A stretch of DNA of 64,000 bases from Siphonodentalium dalli (taxonomy: Eukaryota; Mollusca; Scaphopoda; Gadilida; Siphonodentaliidae). A program made the translations under genes and the position numbers. How positions within the stretch are numbered: position 1 is the first letter of the stretch; every line of letters starts with the position of its first letter. The notes beneath the pieces are model-generated. The model was not told the origin of the DNA. It was given only the letters and a program-made list of their open reading frames with translations, and searched no databases. Shown here piece by piece: positions 27,301 to 38,560 of this stretch. The stretch is from NCBI GenBank assembly GCA_032622095.1, contig CP136068.1:185523960-185587959 (forward strand), given 5' to 3'.

Positions 27301-30300
27301 GTGCAGCATTATTATACCGACTGAGTAACATACCCACACTGTGAAACCCAAAACCTGTTATCGTCGGATATTTATTATAATATTTAACCCCATCCATGAC
27401 GGGAACCGCGCTGGTGCAGCATTATTATACCGACTGAGTAACATACCCACACTGTGAAACCCAAAACCTGTTATCGTCGGATATTTATTATAATATTTAA
27501 CCCCTCCATGACGGGAACCGCGTTAGTGCAGCATTATTATACAGACTGAGTAACATACCCACACTGTGAAACCCAAAACCTGTTATCGTCGGATATTTAT
27601 TATAATATTTAACCCCTCTATGACGGGAACCGCGCTAGTGCAGCATTATTATACCGACTGAGTAACATACCCACACTGTGAAACCCAAAACCTGTTATCG
27701 TCGGATATTTATTATAATATTTAACCCCATCCATGACGGGAACCGCGCTGGTGCAGCATTATTATACCGACTGAGTAACATACCCACACTGTGAAACCCA
27801 AAACCTGTTATCGTCGGATATTTATTATAATATTTAACCCCATCCATGACGGGAACCGCGCTGGTGCAGCATTATTATACCGACTGAGTAACATACCCAC
27901 ACTGTGAAACCCAAAACCTGTTATCGCTGGGTATTTATTATAATATTTAACCCCTCAATGACGGGATCCGCGCTGGTGCAGCATTATTATACCGACTGAG
28001 TAACATACCCACACTGTGAAACCCAAAACATGTTATCGCTGGGTATTTATTATAATATTTAACCCCTCAATGACGGGATCCGCGCTGGTGCAGCATTATT
28101 ATACCGACTGAGTAACATACCCACACTGTGAAACCCAAAACATGTTATCGTCGGATATTTATTATAATATTTAACCCCATCCATGACGGGATCCGCGCTG
28201 GTGCAGCATTATTATACCGACTGAGTAACATACCCACACTGTGAAACCCAAAACCTGCTATCGCTGGGTATTTATTATAATATTTAACCCCTCCATGACG
28301 GGAACCGCGCTGGTGCAGCATTATTATACCGACTGAGTAACATACCCACACTGTGAAACCAAAAACCTATTATCGCTGGATATTTATTATAATATTTAAC
28401 CCCTCCATGACGGGATCCGCGTTAGTGCAGCATTATTATACCGACTGAGTAACATACCCACACTGTGAAACCCAAAACCTGTTATCGTCGGATATTTATT
28501 ATAATATTTAACCCCTCCATGACGGGAACCGCGCTGGTGCAGCATTATTATACCAACTGAGTAACATACCCACACTGTGAAACCCAAAACCTGTTATCGT
28601 CGGATATTTATTATAATATTTAACCCCTCAATGACGGGATCCGCGTTATTGCAGCATTATTATACCGACTGAGTAACATACCCACACTGTGAAACCCAAA
28701 ACCTGTTATCGTCGGATATTTATTATAATATTTAACCCCTTCATGACGGGAACCGCGTTAGTGCAGCATTATTATACCGACTGAGTAACATACCCACACT
28801 GTGAAACCCAAAACATGTTATTGTCGGATATTTATTATAATATTTAACCCCTCAATGACGGGATCCGCGTTATTGCAGCATTATTATACCGACTGAGTAA
28901 CATACCCACACTGTGAAACCCAAAACCTGTTATCGTCGGATATTTATTATAATATTTAACCCCTTCATGACGGGAACCGCGTTAGTGCAGCATTATTATA
29001 CCGACTGAGTAACATACCCACACTGTGAAACCCAAAACATGTTATCGCGGGATATTTATTATAATATTTAACCCCTCCATGACGGGATCCGCGCTGGTGC
29101 AGCATTATTATACCGACTGAGTAACATACCCACACTGTGAAACCCAAAACCTGTTATCGTCGGATATTTATTATAATATTTAACCCAATCCATGACGGGA
29201 ACCGCGCTGGTGCAGCATTATTATACCGACTGAGTAACATACCCACACTGTGAAACCCAAAACCTGTTATCGTCGGATATTTATTATAATATTTAACCCC
29301 TCCATGACGGGAACCGCGCTGGTGCAGCATTATTATACCGACTGAGTAACATACCCACACTATGAAACCCAAAACCTGTTATCGTCGGATATTTATTATA
29401 ATATTTAACCCCTCCATGACGGGAACCGCGTTAGTGCAGCATTATTATACCGACTGAGTAACATACCCACACTGTGAAACCCAAAACCTGTTATCGCTGG
29501 GTATTTATTATAATATTTAACCCCATCCATGACGGGAACCGCGCTGGTGCAGCATTATTATACCAACTGAGTAACATACCCACACTGTGAAACCCAAAAC
29601 CTGTTATCGTCGGATATTTATTATAATATTTAACCCATTCATGACGGGATCCGCGCTGGTGCAGCATTATTATACTGACGAAGTAACATACCCACACTGT
29701 GAAACCCAAAACCTGTTATCGCGGGATATTTATTATAATATTTAACCCCATCCATGGCTGGATCCGCGTTAGTGCAGCATTATTATACCAACTGAGTAAC
29801 ATACCCACACTGTGAAACCCAAAACCTGTTATCGCCGGGTATTTATTATAATATTTAACCCCTCAATGACGGGAGCCGCGCTGGTGCAGCATTATTATAC
29901 CGACTGAGTAACATACCCACACTGTGAAACCCAAAACCTGTTATCGCTGGGTATTTATTATAATATTTAACCCCTCCATGACGGGAACCGCGCTGGTGCA
30001 GCATTATTATACCGACTGAGTAACATACCCACACTGTGAAACCCAAAACCTGTTATCGCTGGGTATTTATTATAATATTTAACCCCTCCATGACGGGAAC
30101 CGCGCTGGTGCAGCATTATTATACCGACTGAGTAACATACCCACACTGTGAAACCCAAAACCTGTTATCATCGGATATTTATTATAATATTTAACCCCTC
30201 AATGACGGGATCCGCGTTAGTGCAGCATTATTATACCGACTGAGTAACATACCCACACTGTGAAACCCAAAACCTGTTATCGTCGGGTATTTATTATAAT

Positions 30301-30903
30301 ATTTAACCCCTCAATGACGGGAATCGCGCTGGTGCAGCATTATTATACTGACGAAGTAACATACCCACACTGTGAAACCCAAAACCTGTTATCGTCGGAT
30401 ATTTATTATAATATTTAACCCCATCCATGACGGGAACCGCGTTAGTGCAGCATTATTATACCGACTGAGTAACATACCCACACTGTGAAACCCAAAACCT
30501 GTTATCGCCGGATATTTATTATAATATTTAACCCCATCCATGACGGGAACCGCGCTGGTGCAGCATTATTATACCGACTGAGTAACATACCCACACTGTG
30601 AAACCCAAAACCTGTTATCGTCGGATATTTATTATAATATTTAACCCCTCCATGACGGGATCCGCGTTAGTGCAGCATTATTATACCGACTGAGTAACAT
30701 ACCCACACTGTGAAACCCAAAACCTGTTATCGCTGGGTATTTATTATAATATTTAACCCCTCCATGACGGGATCCGCGCTGGTGCAGCATTATTATACCG
30801 ACGAAGTAACATACCCACACTGTGAAACCCAAAACCTGTTATCGCTGGGTATTTATTATAATATTTAACCCCTTCATGACGGGAGCCGCGCTGGTGCAGC
30901 ATG
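15309..30903. repeat. 112-bp satellite array (about 139 monomers)
   Basis: The monomer runs from 'CCGACTGAGTAACATACCCA' through 'ACCTGTTATCG', 'GGATATTTATTATAATATTT' and 'AACCCCTCCATGACGGGA' to 'GTGCAGCATTATTATA'. Most monomers are 112 bp, and 113 bp when 'CATCCA' replaces 'CTCCA'. Copies are head to tail on one strand with no interruption. Recurrent 60-72-codon minus frames are the same satellite peptide repeating every 112 bp and are not genes. The TTAACCCC...ATGACGGG part matches the terminus of the TTAA MITE at 42645. Confidence 0.98.
18299..25586. repeat. Nested higher-order repeats inside the 112-bp satellite
   Basis: Variant monomers recur at fixed large spacing. The 'CTCAATGGCGGGAAC' variant at about 18306 recurs 3588 bp later at about 21894. 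'ATTTATTTTAATATTT' at about 19183 recurs at 20865, 22771 and 24453, and 'TCCATGATGGGATCC' shows the same 1682-bp spacing. 3588 equals two 1682-bp blocks (15 monomers each) plus 224 bp (2 monomers). These are recent large-scale duplications inside the array. Confidence 0.85.
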
Positions 30904-30958
30904 ACATATATTTCGCCAGTGCATTCTCTGATATATGCTAATCTCCAATCAATAGGGA

Positions 30959-31050
30959 CAGGGTCCGCGCTGGACCGAAATTTACTTTTGCCAAATATAA
31001 ATATTTTTTGCCAAATTATTTTAGCAATTGCCAATAATAAAAAATAAAAC
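30959..31050. mobile_element. Fragment of the hAT-like MITE family
   Basis: Starts CAGGGTCCGCGCTGGACCGA and continues 'AATTTACTTTTGCCAAAT'. It matches the reverse complement of the right end of the complete element at 51769-52324. The other terminus is not found. Confidence 0.65.
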
Positions 31051-31105
31051 TTGTGAAAATTGTAATTCCATACTTTTATAACTCATACATGTATTCCATA
31101 CATTT

Positions 31106-31264
31106 GTGATCCGCCATATCAAATCCAGTCGTAAGTCGTGATTTTTTTACCCTGTGCCAATGCATTCTCTTATATATGCGAGTCGACCATAGTCGACCAT
31201 AGGTCGACCATAGGCACAGGGTAAAAAAATCCCGACTTACGACTGGATTTGATATGGCGGGTCA
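31106..31264. mobile_element. Short PalB type 1 foldback MITE
   Basis: Left arm GTGATCCGCCATATCAAATC and right arm its inverse, ending GGCGGGTCAT. Next inwards on each side is a 'TTTTTACCCTGTGCC' block or its inverse. The centre is reduced to three copies of GTCGACCATAG. This is a deletion derivative of the 1958-2407 type. Confidence 0.75.
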
Positions 31265-31336
31265 TATTTATAATTCATGTGTGTCATGTTATGTCTTTAT
31301 GTTGATCCCAATAAAAAATTATAAAACAACAAAAAC

Positions 31337-31560
31337 TTAACCCTTTTATGACTGGAGCTTCGTGAAATTTTGCGAAAACCCTGTGCCAATGCATTCTCTT
31401 TATATGGAGCCTCACACATAAAGAAAATACAGTGGCCTAGCAATATTTACACTGACCTTGTAAGGCTGTGCATTCTCTGATATATGAGAGGATCACTATG
31501 GGATACTTTCATATATAAGATAATGCACCGGCACAGCTCCCGTCATGCAAAAAATAAGGG
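31337..31560. mobile_element. Degenerate PalB type 2 (TTAA) MITE
   Basis: TTAACCCTTTTATGACTGGA is followed by 'TGAAATTTTGCGAAAACCCT' and two decayed hairpin modules (31386-31440 and 31465-31540). The right end around 'GCTCCCGTCATGCA' is degraded. Confidence 0.55.
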
Positions 31561-31619
31561 ATTTTCATAAGTCATTGTTAGAAACGAATTACATGTAGTG
31601 ACTATAGTTGTAATAATAA

Positions 31620-31935
31620 TTATTTTCTGTGCATGAAACTGGAAATTTAGTATTCAGACGGTATGCCAAATTAACCGCACCACTCCATAGAAAACATCGT
31701 CTGAACTATGCTTAATTGTAAATATATACTTCTCTATTCGGGACGCAACTATCGGCGATAAATTAATGAAAACACCATCGAGAGTTACTGTATCTATTTC
31801 ATTCACATATATGAATGACGGTTTGTGTGTTGTCAATTTGGATATAATATTTCTTAAAATAACTACTTTGAGCAAGATTATTCTCAATTTCTATTGATCA
31901 CCCTATCGGAGTGTATCGCACCACTTTAAGTCCAT
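31620..31935 (+). repeat. Dispersed repeat family DR1, copy 3
   Basis: Third copy of the family seen at 592-960 and 12402-12737. Its right end (CGGAGTGTATCGCACCACTT) leads directly into the 66-bp satellite. The 77-codon minus frame here is not supported as a gene. Confidence 0.7.
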
Positions 31936-31971
31936 AATATGTCTTAAAGTGAGACTCTAACCGTCCCTCGT

Positions 31972-33718
31972 ATACGATATTCAAACCATACCGGAGTGTT
32001 TCAGATTACTTTAAGTGCGACTCTAACTGGCTCTCATATAAGATATTCAGATATTCCATCCATACCGGAGTGTTTCACATGACTTTAAGTGCGACTCTAG
32101 CCGACCCTCATAAAAGATATTCAAACCATACCGGAGTGTTTCACATCTCTTTAAGTGCGACTCTAACCGACCCTCATAAAAGATATTCAAACCATACCGG
32201 AGTGTTTCACATGACTTTAAGTGGGACTCTAACTGGCCCTCATATAAAATATTCAGATATTCAAACCACACCGGAGTGTTTCACATCACTTTAAGTGCGA
32301 CTCCAACCGACCCTCATATAATATATTCAAACCATATCGGAGTGTTTCACATCACTTTAAGTGCGACTCTAACTGGCCCTCATATAAGATATTCAAACCA
32401 TACCGGAGTGTTTCACATCTCTTTAAGTGCGACTCTAACCGACCCTCATAAAAGATATTCAAACCATACCGGAGTGTTTCATATCACTTTAAGTGCGACT
32501 CTAACCGACCCTCATACAAGATATTCAAACCATACCGGAGTGTTTCAGATCACTTTAAGTGCGACTCTAACCGACCCTCATACAAGATATTCAAACCATA
32601 CCGGAGTGTTTCATATCACTTTAAGTGCGACTCTAACCGACCCTCATAAAAGATATTCAAACCATACCGGAGTGTTTCATATCACTTTAAGTGCGACTCT
32701 AACCGACCCTCATACAAGATATTCAAACCATACCGGAGTGTTTCACATCACTTTAAGTGCGACTCTAACCGACCCTCATACAAGATATTCAAACCATACC
32801 GGAGTGTTTCACATCACTTTAAGTGCGAATCCAACCGACCCTCATATAATATATTCAAACCATACCGGAGTGTTTCACATCACTTTAAGTGGGACTCTAA
32901 CCGACCCTCATATAATATATTCAAACCATACCGGAGTGTTTCAGATCACTTTAAGTGCGACTCCAACCGACCCTCATATAATATATTCCAACCATACCGG
33001 AGTGTTTCACATCACTTTAAGTGCGACTCTAACCGACCCTCATACAAGATATTCAAACCATACCGGAGTGTTTCACATCACTTTAAGTGCGACTCCAACC
33101 GACCCTCATATAATATATTCAAACCATACCGGAGTGTTTCATATCACTTTAAGTGCGACTCTAACCGACCCTCATATAAGATATTCAAACCATACCGGAG
33201 TGTTTCACATCACTTTAAGTGCGACTCTAACCGACCCTCATACAAGATATTCAAACCATACCGGAGTGTTTCACATCACTTTAAGTGCGACTCTAACCGA
33301 CCCTCATACAAGATATTCAAACCATACCGGAGTGTTTCACATCACTTTAAGTGCGACTCCAACCGACCCTCATATAATATATTCAAACCATACCGGAGTG
33401 TTTCACATGACGTTAAGTGCTACTCTAACCGACCCTCATACAACATATTCAAACCATACCGGAGTGTTTCATATCACTTTAAGTGCGACTCTAACCGACC
33501 CTCATATAAGATATTCAAACCATACCGGAGTGTTTCAGATCACTTTAAGTGCGACTCTAACCGACCCTCATACAAGATATTCAAACCATACCGGAGTGTT
33601 TCATATCACTTTAAGTGCGACTCTAACCGACCCTCATATAAGATATTCAAACCATACCGGAGTGTTTCATATCACTTTAAGTGCGACTCTAACCGACCCT
33701 CATATAAGATATTCAAAC
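31972..33718. repeat. 66-bp satellite array (about 26 copies)
   Basis: The unit runs 'GATATTCAAACCATACCGGA', 'GTGTTTCACATCACTTTAAG', 'TGCGACTCTAACCGACCCTC' and 'ATAYAA'. The length, 66 bp, is a multiple of three. This explains the 492-codon plus-strand frame at 32276-33754 with a 22-residue repeat (VFHITLSATLTDPH and onward). I treat the frame as an artefact. The unit core is the terminus of the DR1 repeat that lies immediately upstream. Confidence 0.95.
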
Positions 33719-33729
33719 CTAAGTAAATC

Positions 33730-33850
33730 GAGGTTGTTAACTTCTGGCTATTGAATAATATTTTTCTGTGACGTCATGTCATGATTTCCAAATGGTCGCG
33801 TCGAGTGCACACGAACTCGATGTCCGATAAATAGATCGATGAGACTGAAT
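33730..33850. repeat. Dispersed repeat DR3, copy 1
   Basis: 'TCTGTGACGTCATGTCATGA' with 'CGAGTGCACACGAACTCGAT' is repeated with few changes at about 35165-35287. Function and class are unknown. Confidence 0.75.
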
Positions 33851-35000
33851 CGGGGTCGGGTACATACGTCATAATTAACTCGACAATGGCGACGAGAAGT
33901 CCCACAACGAAGTGTTTATTCATCGTTTTCTTATATAAATTACTCAACCAAAAACGATCTGAACGAGCTATGTATCTATTTCTGTTATCTCGATATGAAT
34001 CCGTCCCCCATATATTAATATCACTGTTGATAATGTTGCAAAATGGCCATAAAAAAACTGAAATATGCAAATGAAAAATGTTTAATTTATGAAGATAGTT
34101 CCATACGTCGGGTGCCTTATATCTAAATGAACTGAGACCATAATTAATTTGATCAGATTTTGGTGGTCCGAGGCTCCAAAGTGTGAGAGTTTCTGAATGA
34201 ATATTTGCAATTTTTCAATCTTACCAGACTGTCTAGATAGGAAGTGGTGTTGGTGTAATTGTTGAATATCTTGAACACTGTGAGTGTACTAAGTCTAATT
34301 ATTTGTAGATTTTGCAAGTTTCAGAAGAAAATCATAGTCTGAAGTATAATTATTATAAATAAAACTTGGAGATCTCGTCTGATGTTTATCCAGCCTGGTA
34401 TAGTGCTAGCCACGCTGCAGAAAAGCCAGATGAGAGGACAATAATTAAAATTTGAGAGGATGAAAGACTTGAAGAAAAAAAAATTTCCCCAGAGACAATT
34501 AACAAATAAATTAGCCTCTTAAACGGATTCAGCTGTTTTGATGCTTTAGAATAAAGTGAGTCTATGTGCGTGTTACAAACCAGGGTGATGCCAACAACTT
34601 CACTTCTTCAATACAGGGGATACAATGTTCAGCATCAATGCCATAGATAAGTTTACTCTCTGGATCCAATGATATTGCTGTGAACTTTGTATTCAAATTG
34701 ATCGTTTCAAATTGATTTTTACAAAATAGTCCCTGTCTCGAATGAATTATTGCACGTTTATTATATTTCATTATAAAATCCGAATAATTCCGCCATTATG
34801 TCCACGACGCATACATTTCGACATATAGCGCGTATGAATACATAACGCTTTAGATAAAGTGACATAATTCACAAGCGAAATTATCGTTTATAATCACTCG
34901 ATGTATTATACTCAAGGTAAATCACGCATGTAATAAAAATATTACCCGAAGAAGATATAGATAAATGCTATTATTTTACATAAAGATGTGCATTCAAACA
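33851..35000. other. Non-genic stretch with one possible minus-strand exon
   Basis: The 69-codon minus frame at 34562-34771 has protein-like composition (for example FTAISLDPESKLIYGIDAEH), but I recognise no family and no flanking exon. It may be an exon of an unidentified minus-strand gene or chance. Nothing else is supported. Confidence 0.3.
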
Positions 35001-35004
35001 TTTA

Positions 35005-35500
35005 TCAATGGGCCGTGTGTGGGGGGGGGGGGGGGTAACCAAACAAACTTACATTTAATCATATACATGTGACTGGCGCGCACGTTCCAGACGACCACAT
35101 TATATATATCTTTATTGCCTCCATTAAGGAGAATAGTTGTTTATATGCTGGTAACGTTGTCTTGATCTCGATGTTGTTCACTTCTGGCTATTCAATATTT
35201 ATATTTTTCTGTGACGTCATGTCGTGATTTCCAAATGGTTGCGTCGAGTGCACACGAACTCGATGTCCGATAATTAAATCGATGAGACTGGTCCGTGTGT
35301 GCACATGGGGGTGGGAAACCAAACAAACTTACATTTAATCATACCTGTGACTGGCGCGCACGTTCCAAACGACAACAGGCATTGTGCGTGTGGGCGTCTG
35401 ACCGACTTCCGTACCACTAACGGCAATATATATGATGTTGTCTTGTAATATAGTTACTGTAATTGATCAGTTGCTGGTAATGTTGTCTTGATCTCGACAT
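35005..35500. repeat. Direct duplication including DR3 copy 2 and poly-G
   Basis: 'AACCAAACAAACTTACATTT' plus 'GACTGGCGCGCACGTTCCA' occurs at about 35038-35095 and 35318-35370, each preceded by CCGTGTGTG and a G-rich run (15 G at about 35022-35036). 'GGTAACGTTGTCTTGATCTC' at 35150 and a one-base variant at 35476 extend the duplication. DR3 copy 2 (35165-35287) lies between. Confidence 0.75.
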
Positions 35501-35574
35501 TGACATAATTATGCTAAATTTCCTTGCGCCACAGAAAGGTCAAATCTAGATCTTAAGGATGTCAGAACAATATA

Positions 35575-36140
35575 TGGAATGCTATTAGGGCCACTTGCTA
35601 ATGGCACTTTCGGCGCTTTCGGCGCGATGCGCCGAAAGCGCCGAAAGCGACAAAAAGTGCGCCATTAGTAATGCGCCGAACGCGCCGAAAGCGACAAAAT
35701 ATGTGCCGTTACGGCGCACTATTTGTCGCTTTCGGCGCACTTTTTGTCGCTTTCGGCGCACTTTTTGTCGCTTTCGGCGCTTTCGGCGCACGCGCCGAAA
35801 GCGACAAAAAGTGCGATATTAGCGCATGTTTCGGCGCGCCGAAAGCGACAAAACGTGCGCCGTAACGGCGCACATTTTGTCGCTTTCGGCGCGTTACTAA
35901 TGGCGCACATTTTGTCGCTTTCGGCGCGCGCCGAAAGCGCCATTAGGCATACTATTAGGTCCACTCCCTAATGGCGCGCGCCGGAAGCGACAAAAAGTGC
36001 GCCATTAGGGTATGTTTCGGCGCGCGCCGAAAGCGCCGAAAGCGCCGAAAGCGCCGAAAGCGCCGAAAGCGCCGAAAGCGCCGAAAGCGACAAAAAGTGC
36101 ACCGAAAGCGCCATTAGCAAGTGGCCCTAATAGGATTCCA
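35575..36140. mobile_element. GC-rich foldback element built of GCGCCGAAA repeats
   Basis: The termini are TGGAATGCTATTAGGGCCAC and its inverse with one mismatch. Both continue inwards through 'TTGCTAATGGC'. The interior is a mosaic of 'GCGCCGAAAGCGACAAAAAG' and its inverse, including seven head-to-tail GCGCCGAAA units near 36022-36090. The composition contrasts sharply with the AT-rich surroundings. Open frames on both strands (alternating A, F, G, S, R) follow from the repeat. No transposase is present. Confidence 0.85.
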
Positions 36141-36672
36141 TAATAATAGGCAGGTACGAACGCCATTTTTAATTTTGAGAAATTCGTCATTGTTGTCGAT
36201 TTAAATAAATCGTTCATGCACCACCTTATTTTATATTGCGCTAGATTATTGGACGATATATGTCGTTATTATCTTACAAATGGTTTTCGGTTTGCCCGGA
36301 TAAATGGAATATATTTGTGTTAGTGTTAGATATAACTCCTTCTTATATCGATTTTGTCACATTCTATGTCACATTCTATGTACATTTTGTATGTATATTA
36401 CCATTACATTACTACAAAGTATTACATTATCTTAAAAGTTAAATCTGTAATCTGCTGTATGGTGAAGTATACAATAAAAAGTATACAAGCAGATGCACGA
36501 GCCCTCATTTATGCTAATACATAATACATATGTATCGATGAGAGCTGCTGAACAAAGATAAAACATGACGTTAAATTTTGTTTTGCCTGGGCGATATCGG
36601 GAAGACGGTCATTAGGTCACTCCACCGCCCGGATTCTGTATGTGCATTGTATTTTGTAAATCTTATTGTATA
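36141..36672. other. Non-genic stretch upstream of the transporter exons
   Basis: No exon, promoter motif or tandem array is convincing here. The 60-codon frame at 36260-36442 is hydrophobic but unrecognised. Confidence 0.4.
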
Positions 36673-36930
36673 TGTGACCCGCCATATCAAATCCAATCGT
36701 AAGTCGGCATTTTTTTTTACCCTGTGCCAATGCATTCTCTTATATATGCGAGTCGACCATAGGTCGCCTCGCATATATAAGAGAATGCATTGGCCTAACA
36801 ATTTTTTACAATTTTAATAATTTTTTCTTGTATTCTTTAACAATTTTATAATTTCACCCACACATAGCCCCAGACAAACGTGAGCAGACGACACTCTTCT
36901 ATATGCTTCTATATATGTGTGGGGCTCCCT
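36673..36930. mobile_element. PalB type 1 MITE, partial
   Basis: 'GTGACCCGCCATATCAAATC' followed by the 36722-36796 hairpin module and then 'ACAATTTTATAATTTCACCC' and the GAGCAGACGACACTC module. It matches 1958-2407 in order but lacks the second arm. It ends about 120 bp before the first recognised transporter exon. Confidence 0.7.
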
Positions 36931-37048
36931 TCAGGGATACAATGCTTTATCCAATATTTTCCAATATTTTGCTTTATATTATGCTTTATCCAATATTTTC
37001 TACCAATATTTTGTAAATCTTATTGTATGTGTACATGCTTTATCGCAG

Positions 37049-37238
37049 ATGAGAGCAAGCGAGGTAACAACAGTCTAAACGATGTTGGGGATACATACAA
37101 TCCTTCAGAGAATGTCCAGAATCTGCTGAACAGCATCCGAGACCGGGATCACAGAGCCAGGCGTCTATTCTCCGAGCTCGATGTCCTCAAACCGAGAGGT
37201 GGGGACCTCTCGGGGTACGAGTGGAGAGAGGCTGCAAG
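37049..37238 (+). CDS. SLC4A: SLC4 exon a (N-terminal cytoplasmic domain)
   Basis: The acceptor is TTTATCGCAG before 37049 and the donor CAAG|GTGAGC follows 37238. The exon enters with two bases of a split codon and leaves with two (AG). It encodes a segment including DHRARRLFSELDVL and ending GYEWREAAR, the start of the conserved cytoplasmic domain, where family members have FTELDE... and W(R/K)ETARW. The last 40 or so bases plus the donor are repeated about 13 times downstream. This exon has Ala (GCT) where the family and all later copies have Thr (ACT). The upstream exon is unknown. Confidence 0.85.
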
Positions 37239-37940
37239 GTGAGCATGTTACTCGGGTGGGGACCTCTCGGGGTACGAGTGGAGAGAGACTGCAAGGTGAG
37301 CATGTTACTCGGTGGGGACCTCACGGGGTACGAGTGGAGAGAGACGGCAAGGTGAGCATGTTACTCGGATGGGGACCTCTCGGGGTACGAGCGGAGAGAG
37401 ACTGCAAGGTGAGCATGTTACTCGGGTGGGGACCTCTCGGGGTACGAGTGGAGAGAGACTGCAAGGTGAGCATGTTACTCGGGTGGGGACCTCTCGGGGT
37501 ACGAGTGGACAGAGACAGCAAGGTGAGCATGTTACTCGGGTGGGGGCCTCACGGGGTACGAGTGGAGAGAGACTGCAAGGTGAGCATGTTACTCGGGTGG
37601 GGACTCTCGGGGTACGAGTGGAGAGAGACTGCAAGGTGAGCATGTTACTCGGTGGGGACCTCTCGGGGTACGAGCGGAGAGAGACTGCAAGGTGAGCATG
37701 TTACTCGGGTGGGGACCTCTCGGGGTACGAGCGGAGAGAGACTGCAAGGTGAGCATGTTACTCGGGTGGGGACCTCTCGGGGTACGAGTGGAGAGAGACT
37801 GCAAGGTGAGCATGTTACTCGGGTGGGGACCTCTCGGGGTACGAGTGGAGAGAGACTGCAAGGTGAGCATGTTACTCGGGTGGGGGCCTCACGGGGTACG
37901 AGTGGAGAGAGACTGCAAGGTAAGCATGCTATATACAGGT
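37194..37940 (+). repeat. 57-bp tandem array of exon a end plus 5' splice donor (about 13 copies)
   Basis: The unit is GGGTGGGGACCTCTCGGGGT, then ACGAGTGGAGAGAGACTGCA, then AGGTGAGCATGTTACTC. It therefore holds about 37 exon bases, the donor and about 16 intron bases. The first copy is the real exon end. The last copy (donor at 37920) reads AAG|GTAAGC instead of GTGAGC. Copies lacking one G are 56 bp. Reading past the first donor in the coding frame meets TGA at once (AGG TGA). Long frames on both strands are repeat artefacts. Confidence 0.93.
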
Positions 37941-38324
37941 CAGGCACATCATGAATTCCACTATTATAGTGGTATATGACTATAACATATTCATATTTCC
38001 TTTATTTGCGTCGGGAATTGAAGACAGCGCATACCAGTGAACAGCCAAATGTCACTCTTATCAATATCGCAGCGAATGAACAGTCTTCCGACAAAATTCG
38101 TATGCAATCTTTTGCGCCAGCTTTGTTGTTCAATAATATTATTATATTACTAATATATAACTATCTAAATCACAATAACATTATGACTCAACCAGTCCTT
38201 CATAACAACATTTCAACTAATTGCATGCTAATTGAGTTGGTTCTCGTGTGCCATCATGATTATTCATTCTCCTGGACAAAATATATGTATAATACCGAAA
38301 TAGTGCGACACTGATTTTGAACAA

Positions 38325-38490
38325 TATTTAAGACAATTACCATGTTGTTTGCATCGTTCATAGCGCACATGACTGAATTTTGTACTAATATATATGGCTC
38401 AAATTAATTCATTTGTTGCATATATTCTTTTGAGTATAAAAGGAGATGGTCCCATAATAGGGCGGAATTAGTGTACAGTATCCCTTTAAT
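38325..38490 (-). repeat. Dispersed repeat DR2 copy in the intron
   Basis: Contains 'ACCATGTTGTTTGCATCGTT' and 'GGAGATGGTCCCATAATAGG', matching 12833-13460 in reverse. It ends about 70 bp upstream of exon b. Confidence 0.6.
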
Positions 38491-38560
38491 CACGAGGTAT
38501 TCTTATAAAGTAATTTTACTTATTTCGGGCCAAAACTAACTATCGTTTTCTTTTTTACAG

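Noticed and set aside
15462-31034. Many 60-93-codon minus-strand frames (MGFTVWVCYSVGIIMLHQRG and variants)
   Set aside because: They recur every 112 bp and come from the satellite monomer; each is closed by a stop in the rotated frame.
32276-33754. A 492-codon plus-strand frame with a 22-residue repeat
   Set aside because: It follows from a 66-bp satellite unit without a stop. The unit derives from a non-coding dispersed repeat and ends in unique non-coding sequence.
35585-36217. Overlapping frames rich in A, F, G, R and S on both strands
   Set aside because: They arise from the GCGCCGAAA foldback repeats and exist in several frames at once.
37181-37979. Long frames on both strands over the exon a array
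   Set aside because: They are outside the coding frame fixed by exons a-b; in the coding frame TGA follows immediately after the first donor.
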